Shown in pieces: positions 10,901-20,900 of a stretch of DNA of 64,000 nucleotides; the stretch's first letter is position 1, and each line of letters starts with the position of its first letter. Under the pieces are notes generated by a model. The model worked only from the letters and a program-made list of their open reading frames with translations, was not told the origin of the DNA and ran no database searches. A program made the position numbers and the translations under genes. Source of the stretch: Enoplolaimus lenunculus (Eukaryota; Nematoda; Enoplea; Enoplida; Thoracostomopsidae); assembly GCA_030248215.1 (NCBI GenBank), contig JASANG010002960.1, positions 1-64,000 of the forward strand, in the 5' to 3' direction.

Positions 10901-11189
10901 TTAATAAACGTTTAGCCAAGCTACAATAGAGTGTTTATTTAGGCCTTGTATACAACAATTTTGTTTTGTTACAAGTGTTAAATTAAAAAAATGTTATTTA
11001 AAAGCATTTAAAGAATAAACAGTCCACAGTTCAAAAGGAAACACTAAATTTCGTTTCTACAGAAGCTTTAAAAGATGTGCCACAAAAATAAGAACAAGTT
11101 TAATATAAATGCATTAGTGAAAATTTTAAATTAGCGTTTATGCACCGGATAGGAACCGACTGGCCGTCAACGCCATGATATTCAGATTT

Positions 11190-11425
11190 TGAGAAATTGA
11201 GATATTGCCTGGAAACTAGGATTTTGGGAAATTGAGATATTACCCGGAAAACTAGGATTTTGGGAAATTGAGATATTACCCGGGAGAAATTGAGATATTG
11301 CCCGGAAAACTAGAATTTTGGGAAATTGAGATATTGCCTGGAAAACTAGGATTTGGAGAAATTGAGATATTACCCGGAAAACTAGGATTTCGAGAAATTG
11401 AGATATTACCCGGGAAATTGGGAGG
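11190..11425. repeat. about 36-bp minisatellite, roughly six units
   Basis: Tandem units of GAAATTGAGATATTACCCGG followed by AAAACTAGGATTTTGG, varying slightly in length (34-38 bp) and sequence. Confidence 0.9.
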
Positions 11426-11429
11426 CACC

Positions 11430-12080
11430 TGTGCTATACATGGGCCCTTATATTGATAATTCTTTGGGCTAAAAAGTATTAATAACTGCTCGAAAATTGC
11501 AATTTTTTAGTTTTTATTCGTTTCCTGTAAAAATCACTATACGTTTCCGTCTTGGAAGTACACGAAACTTTGCTGCTTTTATGCTCACAGTTAACTGTAA
11601 ATGACTTGCTTAAGCCGTCACCCAGGCTTTTTCAATGCAGATGTGCTACCGTAGTTTGATTTGAAACAAAGAGTAACAAAATTAAGGTAAATTCTACAAA
11701 ATAATAGGCGCATTCGCTGTTTTTTGTGTGCAAAATGTTAAATCAGGCGATTATTTGCATAAAACAATTATATTGGTAGAAATATAAAACATCTTTTAAA
11801 GATTTATACTGCAATATTGTTTCGGGTACGATCAACAAACACCCCTGCTGTAACGAAACTGAAATGGCATTGTCACAGGTGTTCGTGGCCGTGAATCGGC
11901 ATAATTAAACCACTTGTCAACCGGAATGATGATTCTCCTGGCGTGATATCGGCTTTTAAGAATCACAATATTCTCATATCCTTAACACCTAACTATTCAC
12001 AAACATATGTGTGTTATCGTACGAGCGGCTTTAGGTTCTATCTCTGGTCTTGGTATTTTAGCTGGTTAATTGTTAAACTT
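11430..12080. other. intergenic, nothing recognised
   Basis: AT-rich, with no open frame of note, no RNA gene and no repeat matching the families listed here. Confidence 0.5.
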
Positions 12081-12083
12081 TTC

Positions 12084-12289
12084 GACCCATGTTAGGATCA
12101 GGGGCGGAACGTTTTTCTGTGGGACTAGAATAGAGCAAGCTTACGGTTTAGACTAATTTTTGGCGTGGCTTAGGCTTCGGCTTAGACTTAGGTTAGGAAT
12201 ATGCTCATACTTACGCTTAGGCTTAGGCTTAGACTTAGGCTTAGGAATATGCTTATAACACTGTTCCGCCCTTGTTCTTAACATTGGCC
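12084..12289. mobile_element. family T MITE
   Basis: Ends GACCCATGTTAGGATCAGG and AACATTGGCC with two TTAGGC arrays separated by GGAATATGCTCATACTTACG. Confidence 0.8.
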
Positions 12290-12568
12290 ACCTTTTTTAA
12301 GTAAAATTAAGCAGCCAATAACTGATTTGAGGTACTTAAATTGTTTGGCAGTCGATGGACAATCCTGTTGAAAGTTAGTCCGCAATCCGTTAGTAAGGTT
12401 TTACCAAGACCGAATGGATGCGAACGGGGCCTAATAACTAAACCTACTCTTTAACTTTGATAACAAGGTACTGTCCAGTCAAATTTTAAGTCCAAGTTGC
12501 GGGACTTAATCCGATTCAACATCCTTGCCTAAGTTACACTTCAGTGGAAATGCTTGCTTCGAAACTTT

Positions 12569-12813
12569 GGCCCATGTTAACATCAGGAGCTGAACATTTT
12601 TCTGTGGGACTAGAATACAGCAAGCTTTAAGCTTTAGATTAATTTGTTTGCTTGGCTTAAGCTTAGGCTTAGGCTTGGGCTTAGGCTTAGGCTTAGGCTT
12701 AGGCTTAGGCTTAGGCTTAGGCTTAGGCTTAGGCTTAGGCTTAGGCTTAGGCTTAGGCTTAGGTTTAGGAATATCTTTATAATACTGTTCTGCTTCTGTT
12801 CTTTACATTGGCC
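12569..12813. mobile_element. family T MITE with longest TTAGGC array
   Basis: Perfect 8-bp target duplication gaaacttt on both sides (12561-12568 and 12814-12821). Ends GGCCCATGTTAACATCAGG and TTTACATTGGCC. It contains about 14 uninterrupted TTAGGC units (12680-12761), the longest such run seen here. Confidence 0.9.
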
Positions 12814-13228
12814 GAAACTTTATATACCTTTTGATGTCAACTTCAAGGCTTACCCTGTAGCACACGAAATATATACCCGGTTCTGAGTTTCATACGGACA
12901 TGAGCATAGCGCACATTTTGTGTATTTGAAAGTTATCCTAAGTGGCTCTATGGTCGTTCTCACGGTTGAGTTGTCAGTAGTCTGCAGTCTGTTTTCACCA
13001 ATTAAATTTTTGGCTATGCTTTCTAACTGACTGTTGAACCAATGGAATGCAAGCAAACACGGAGCGAAGCAGTACTACTTTGACAGGACAAAATTTGACT
13101 CGAGGGCTCTGCTTAGAAAAGGGTAACATTTTAAGAATTACGGGCCACGGGATTGGCTGTAGAAACTGGTTATTTACTCTATGGTTAGGCTTAAAGTCTT
13201 TTATAAACGTTTTGTTTGACAGTACACA

Positions 13229-13448
13229 CGCTGCAAAAAATGGTGAGTCAAATGACTCACTCCGAATTAGGCTTTTCGGAACTACGCAAAGTGAGGCAAA
13301 TTCGACTTCGCCAGAGTCAAATTCGACTCACTGAGCGACTATTGTGAATCAAATTTGACTCTGGCGGAGTCGAATTTGACTCAGTTTGTGTAGTCCAAGA
13401 AAGACCATTTCGGAAAGATTCAATTTGACTCACCATTTTATGAACTGC
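13229..13448. mobile_element. family M1 MITE
   Basis: GCTGCAAAAAATGGTGAGTC at the left and GACTCACCATTTTATGAACTGC at the right in inverted relation, with GAGTCAAATTCGACTC motifs between them. Confidence 0.8.
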
Positions 13449-13605
13449 ACGTTCTAGAGTTAGTAATTTGTACAACTGAAAGTGCATGTTCGATGCAGTA
13501 TACTAAACTTGCCATATTCAGGGTTTGCGAAACTTTTTGTTTTTATTTTCTTGGTCCACAGTTCCGTTACAGTGCACAGTTGAGAAGCACACTGTTCATA
13601 TTCAT

Positions 13606-13765
13606 GACCCATGTAAAGATCAGAGGCGGAAAGTTTTTCTGTGGGTGTAGAAAAGAGTAAGCTTAAAGCTTTAGACTAATTTTTTGCTATACTTAGGCTT
13701 AGGCTTAGGCTTAGGCTTAAGAATATGCTCATTCTTACACTTAGGCTTAGGCATAGACTTTCATC
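13606..13765. mobile_element. family T MITE, truncated
   Basis: Left end GACCCATGTAAAGATCAGAG and TTAGGC array present; the right end is missing. Confidence 0.75.
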
Positions 13766-14089
13766 ATCTGCAAAATCGCCAAGGAACGCACACGTAAAAT
13801 GTTTAATTAATTTTTGGCGACAAATATATACTTTTCATTTATATTTTGCATTGTATAGCGCTAGAGCCGACCCTATTCGCTGAATATGACGTTTTGATAC
13901 CTCACCCCGTCTGCATTCATTATTTATACACAATGCGCTGGGTTTAGCAATTACTAAGCCTACGCGCCGCGCAGTACAAAATTTCCACAAGACGTGAAAA
14001 CCTCATCGGGCTCGAGCGGCAAAGCTACTGTACCTGAGTTAAGTTGGCAAACGCCTTTCACCCGAAAGGTTTTCAATACGAATCCTGAC

Positions 14090-14270
14090 CAATGCACTAA
14101 GCATATTCCTAAGCCTAAGCCTGAGCTTAAGCCTAAGCCTAAGCGTAAGGATGAGCCTATTCTTAAGCCTAAGTTTAAACCTAAGCCTAAGTCTAAGCAA
14201 AAAAGTTAGCCTAAAGCTAATAAACTTTATTACAGCCCCGCCGGAAATTGATCCGACCCTGTTGTATACA
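14090..14270. mobile_element. family T MITE, inverted orientation
   Basis: CCTAAG arrays followed by AGTTAGCCTAAAGCTAAT and a CCCCGCCGGAAA end. A 71-codon K-P-rich open frame across it is only a translation of the repeat. Confidence 0.7.
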
Positions 14271-14940
14271 TGGATCCGGATCCCGATGCGATATTAGATA
14301 TAATACAAAATAAAAAGTATTTATGGGCAATTGGTTAAATTTATTTCCGGCAATGTCAATATGATTTCGACTAAATCGTTTCAGTTTTCAGTTTAGTTTC
14401 CAGTTCAAGTTGGCAAGTATTTCATTAGCGGTGTTGCGGTGTGCTAATCTTCTACGGCCAACTGAAAAATAATATAGTTATGTATTAGCAAACGTATTTA
14501 TAAAGCAAAATGTTTTTCCAATGAAAAGATTTTATTTTTTTACGAAATAGTTTTGCACGAAAATAGCACAACCAAATGCAAGCATTTATACACTTTGTTA
14601 TCAAAAACGATAACAGGTTTGCCTAATAATACGCCTAATCTATACTGTATTTTCTACAAAATTACTATTTGGCTTACATTTTGTCCACACTGAAAAAAGC
14701 AAAGTATCTTTTACTGGAAATGTTTTGATTTTAAGCCACAATTTACTCGCCAAAAATGTCCATTGAATGAATTGTATTCAGATTTAAGGAACCAAATAAT
14801 TGGGTTTGTGAAACGTTTACTCTTATTTTTAATACATTTTTGGTTTGGTTGTATTATTTGTTTGAAAAAATAATTTTTATTAAACTTTCAAATATATACA
14901 AAGAGTATGAAAAAGCGAAGCAAATTGCTGAAATATTAAC
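14270..14940. other. AT-rich stretch upstream of the His-rich secreted gene
   Basis: No coding signal or known repeat is seen. It may hold the promoter of the gene starting at 14941, but no motif can be assigned with confidence. Confidence 0.4.
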
Positions 14941-17900
14941 ATGAATTTGTTGTATGCAAGTTTTATTTTGATATCGGCCGTTGTATACAGCTGTATCGAA
15001 GCCCACGTGCACCACAAACACAAATCGCATCACCATGGTCATAATAATGGTCATAGTCAAGCAACAACGGTAAGACATTGGCTGGGTTTGTGAAAACTTC
15101 CGTAAGTATAACCAAGAGTGGATGATGCACATTTCACCAATAGTATGCAACTGGGTACATGCTGTGTAGAAAAGAAAGTAGTCGGCACGCGTGGCGATTT
15201 TGGCTTAATCCTCTTTGTAAGGAGGGTACGACTTGTTTGAATCATTGCACTTTATGGATTCGGCAACAGAAATGATCCGTTTATAGTTTAACCCTTTCTC
15301 AGATGAATATTTTCTATTTCCCCTGAGACCTACTTTTATGCTAGGTTTCGAACTCCAGTGACTGGAGTGTGAGGCGTATACCATCACTACTCGGCTATTT
15401 TGCACCATGCGAAGCCACAAGAGTTGCACACTCTTGTATTATGCACTCTTGGTATAACCAATTCGGGGATTGGCTTTGTACCAATTACCGGTGTCGGTCC
15501 AGCTGTTTATTTTTAAACGTTGTAACTTTATTAAATTGTATTTGACGTTGCGAGGGTAACCTTAATCTCTCGAACTATTGTAGAATGTAAAAGCAGTCAG
15601 TTACGTACTCTTGTTTTGAAATTACCGTACAATGCAAAAAATGGTGAGTCCAATTGACTCTCTCCGAAATAGGCTTTTCTTGAGACTACACAAACTGAGT
15701 CAAAATTCGACTCCGCCAGAGTCAAATTCGACTCATTGAATCGCTCAGTGAGACGAATTTAGTCAAATTTAACTCAGTTTGTGTAGTCAGGAAAAGCCTA
15801 TTATTCGGAGAGAGTCAATTTGGCTTACCATTTTTTCGGGAAATTTTTTTTAATAATTTGTAAATTAATTCTATGGCAGTCCTGCAACTATAAATTCTAA
15901 TTAAAGTATGCAAGACGATCTCTAGAGGTGCAAGTAAAGTTTAATACCCTAGGATACAATTTTTGAATCCATTTGAAAAAAATTTCGTTCAGGGGGGCAA
16001 TGCTGTTCTGATAGAGAACAAAGCTTCCGTTGTAGGTGTAAGCTTGTGTAATTAAAAAGGTCACGGGCAAAACCGGAAGCGATAAGCTTTCGATTTAGCA
16101 GTCTCAATGCGGAAGTGCCAACGGTTGCGACATTCATTGCAGCTTGTTATACAAATCCTACGCCGGGACATCCGTAAAGGAATGACGTATCAATGATTTT
16201 GTGAAGATACAGTTCTACTGTTTCTTTCTTATTCCGGCCCATGTAAAGATCAGAGGCGGAGAGTTTTTCTGTGGGACTAGAATAGAGCAAGCTTAAGCTT
16301 TAGACTAATTTTTTGCTTGGCTTAGGTTTAGGCTTAGGAATATGCTCATTCTTACGCTTAGGTTTAGGCTTAGGCTTAGGCTTAGGAATATGCTTATATA
16401 CAATATGCTTATAATGCTGTTCCGCCCCTGTTCTTTACATTGGCCTTTATCCCTAGCCATGATTTGTCCAAAACTGGTTCGATTTTGAAAATATTAACGT
16501 ATTTGGGCTTCTCATGCCCTTTCTGGATAATTATATACCCAATTTCATATGTTCAATAAATTATGTTTGGTCACAACGCTACTCATTGAACCCGAAAGGT
16601 TTTTTGTCAAAAATTGCAAAAATTTACGCACGGTTTTAGACATACAGTTTGCTAAGTTGAGTCGAACGATACAAAATTTGTTGTTTTTCTACCATTGGTT
16701 TTGAGTTGAGTTATGTCTTCAATTATAAGATCAGCCGCTGCGGTTTACGTTTATAAAAATTGCATAAACGTTTTAGCGCAACCCGCATCTAAACGTTACG
16801 GGATGCACTCAACTTGGCGTACGGCACCGTCGTGCAGTTCGTCATCCGCATGGCGCCGTTCGTTGCCGTCCGTCGCCATACGGTATAGTGCGTGAGTAAG
16901 TTGCTTACGATACCACACCGTAACGGTCGTGATGGAAGGCGCCGGACGTCATCAAAAGTATAGCGTTACCATAAGTGCAACCGGTGTGTGACAACACGAA
17001 TTTGCTCCCCGGTTAAACTTCACGTTTCCATCCATACGTACTGCACTTTTGTTGACGTCCGGCGCTGTCCGTCGCCCGTATGGTGCCGTTCGTCTACGTG
17101 CGGTATCGTACGCTAATAACAAACGTACGATAACGTATGGTGACGGACGGTGACGGAGGGCGTCGTACGGGTGACCCACGATGACGGACGGCGCCGTACG
17201 CGTGACCCACGGTAACGGACGGCGCCGTACGGGTGACCTACGGTAACGAACGGCGCCAGACGTCAAGTATAGCGCAACCCTTAAAGTTATTCACAAACTT
17301 AGGTTACGGTATAAAAGCTTACACTCGAACTCTGGTTTCGACTTAAACTTTACAGATTTGCTTGGGATTTGCTTTTGTCCAAAAATTGTATTTTTGAAAA
17401 TAGAAAAAACTAGCGAATGTAACATTTTATATCGCTTGTTGGTAAAATATAGCAAGATTTGGTTTATTTTTATTTTTAAGGTTGCGAATATAAATGCTAA
17501 CGATGAAACCGGCTCAACAGCGATTGAAGTATATTTGAAGACAGAAGTTTTTGGCAAAATTGTAAGTTGGTTGCAAACAGAGGCGGATCCAAAAATTTTT
17601 GACGGGGGGGAGACCTGGCAAATGTTATGAAACGCAAAAATTGTAAGGTAGAAAAAATTTTCTGAGAGCGAAAAATTGTAACGTAGGGGGCCCTTAGCTT
17701 TTACCGCAAAAAATTCTGCGGGAAAAATTGTAAAAAAATTTTAAGGTATGGAACTTACCATTTTAACACAAAAACATTTCTGACGGGGAGCCGTACTCCC
17801 GCCCGCCCCATCTGGATCCGCCAGGTGCTTGCAAATAGCCCAATAATGAAAATCTAAAACATTGCAGTTATTTGCCTCATTTATACCCTGTCCCGCATAG

Positions 17901-20900
17901 TGTAATACTATAAGCAACTAAATTTCCTACTAGCGATATATTACACAGTGCGCAGTGTATCACAATTAGTATAAACACAGTACAGTGCCTCCAAAAGCGT
18001 GAGAGTCTCCTGGGTTCGTGCGTCGAATCGTATAGCTGAACGGTCAAACCGTTTGCCATCCGAGAAATTGTCGATGAAGTCTTAGCTTGTAACCAGGGTC
18101 CATATTCTTAAATGTATATTACACCAATCACCAGTTGGTAATAGGACTAATAAATTTCGAGCCCGCCAATCAACAACTTTGAAACTTGGCACATTTACAT
18201 GCATTTAATTTTTCTAGTTGTGACCCGAGTTTGACCTTTGTAGCTGCCGTAGTTAGCTTGTTTGAAAACCAATTGCTAACTGGTGATAGTTCCTACAAAC
18301 ATTTGAGAATACGGGCCTAAACTAACAGATGAAATAGAAAATATACATGTGAGAAAGGGTTGAATCAAAAGCGTTTGAAATGTGTGGTTGAATACGCTCA
18401 AAACATGAAATGAATGCTGTTGTGAAACGCAAACACCAACTTATACGTACACTGCAAAAAGTGGTGAGTCAAATTGACTGTCTCCGAAATAGGCTTTACG
18501 GGATTACACAATCTGAGATAAATTTGACTCCGCCAGAGTCAAATTCAACTCTCGCGCCATTTGACTCTCGCGGAGTCGAATTTGACTCAGTTTGTTGTAG
18601 TCCCGTAGATATTATTTCGGAAAGAGTTTAATTTGACTCGCCATTTTTTGCAATGTAGTACTCTTACAAGTCTGTATGGTATTAATTGAAATTTATGTTT
18701 CTTAAAATTCGTTTTTTTGAATGTGTCTTTTTTGAAAAATTTTACAGCCAGATTGTCACTCAGTCGGATACAGTCAAAATAGTCAAGATACATACGAAAT
18801 TATTCCAAATTGTACGCACGAAGTACAACAGTGTTTCACAGCGCTCCGAAAAGACGGAAATCAATGTTTGGCGAGAGAAATTCAATACTGGACGCAAGTG
18901 AGTCTGATTTGGATTCTTGTAACCAGCCGTCCACCCCAGGTTTAGTTCTGGGTTCATGCTTAGTTTTGTTCTCAGTGAAATGGTCATTTTCAGCGCTAAA
19001 CACAAAAGCTGAATAATAATTAAAATTTGAGTAGCATTTTTAAACTTTTGTATATGTCGTCGACCGGTAAAATTATGGCAAAGCACCACTGAATTTCGCC
19101 AATCAGATTGGCGAATAGCAGGAATAAGCGAATTAAACGCCGAAGGCAGATGCTTAAAATTAACTGGAAACGAACCAAACTTGTAAAAATCGAATGAAGC
19201 CATCAAACTGAATTTTGATTCGTTATTATTTTCGTTGATGGATTAAAGCTAAAGCGCTATTCACACGTGCAAGTTTTTGCTGCGAGAACTTGCAGCTGCA
19301 ACTTGCATTTGTAAGGTTTGGTCAACATACCGTTCGAAAAACTTGCAGCTGCAAATAATTCATCTAAAATCAAAGCTTAGAATTTAGTTCACATGTGTGA
19401 ATAACCATGCAAGATCAGTGAATTTATTACATCCGCTTTCTTATTAGCTGATGAAGAAACACAAGCTCTGCGTGCAATTTGCAGCTGTAAGTTCTTGTAG
19501 CAAAAACTTGCAAGTGTGAATAGGGCTAAAGAAAATACCAAACGTTTCAGAACTAATACTTGACAGATTATCAACTCTTAGCACCAGCATACAATATACT
19601 GTGACCAAATCAGCGCAAACTGTCTTCGCGAACTAATTACAATACACTCTCATACGATAGGGCCAGGTGTAAATAGCGGTGTTTTTATTTATGCGAGAAA
19701 AGACCAATGTAAAGAACAGGGGCGAAACAGTATTATAAGCTTATTCCTAAGCCTAATCCTAAACCTAAGCCTAAGCGTAAGGATGATTTTATTCCTAAGG
19801 CTAAGTCGAAGCCTAAGCCTCAGCCAAGCAAAAACATTAGTCTAAAGCTTAAACTTATTCTATTGCAGTCCACAGAAAAGAATTCCGCCCCTGATCTTTA
19901 CATTTGTCCAAGAAAACATTAAAACGTTTCCAAATTTAATTCGCTTTCGCAATTTCATTTGTGTTTTGCATTTTGTAATTAAATCTCATATAGAAAACTA
20001 TTCACATTAATACTGCAGAGAGCAAGCGATAAAAGTTGTGCGTACACTCAAAAAGCAATTTCATGGGTTACTGCAGCGTGCAAAACGAGTCTTGCAGTGA
20101 AAACATGCATGAGTGGCGCAGATGTTCCATTAAAAACGATGGTATGTTCATGAAAACGTTATTAAATGTTGCCTTTACTCAATGTATGTACCTCTCAGTG
20201 GCGATGGGCATCGGATATTTTTTCATATCTGGATATCAAGCAATAATTTTTGACGCATAATATAATCTGAATGTACGAAATGAAAATTTGTTTTTTTTTC
20301 CAACTTTTCGAACGTCGGTTATTGATTACTTGTTTATTTTGCTTGGGAAATTTTATATTCTGAGCCTGTATTCTTAAATATGTGTAGCACCTGTCACTAG
20401 TTGGCAATAGGTCTTGTAACGTTCGAACCGGTGAATGCTGACGTTCAAAATTTAGTGCATTTTTTGTATTTGATTTGCTCTACTCGTGTGCCCAGAGTGG
20501 CATTTTACTCGCGGGTCGCGAGAAAATGCGGATCGGATTAAAGGGTTCCGCCGCGGTTATGCCCGCGGATAAAGATTTGTTTCACGCGGGTAAATATTGA
20601 CTTTTCTACCCGCGTCATACCGTTAATAGTTAAGGTGCAAAACATACGCTATTAACTAAGCTAGTCTCTCACCGTTGAGAACGCAATAGAATTGTGCTAT
20701 TTTAGTTAGGCGTGAAATTTTGTTGTTTCTAGTAAGCTTTCATGCGTAAAATTCACTGGAGATATAAGGCAAAACTTTATTAAACAGCAAATCATTAGCG
20801 ATCTTTTAAATACTGATGTAACATGAGCCACGGGTAAAAGGTGCGTCGTGGGTAGATCTTTTTAGCGTGGGTTGTGAGTATATATACGCGGCTTGTGTAT

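Noticed and set aside
12640-12770. A chromosome end marked by TTAGGC repeats
   Set aside because: The array is short, lies within TIRs with an 8-bp duplication, and similar arrays occur in both orientations across the window.
12644-12886. Leu/Arg-rich 80-codon ORF
   Set aside because: It is a translation of the (TTAGGC)n array of a family T element.
16952-17266. 104-codon Arg-rich ORF on the - strand
   Set aside because: Translation of the GC-rich tandem units of a family K element.
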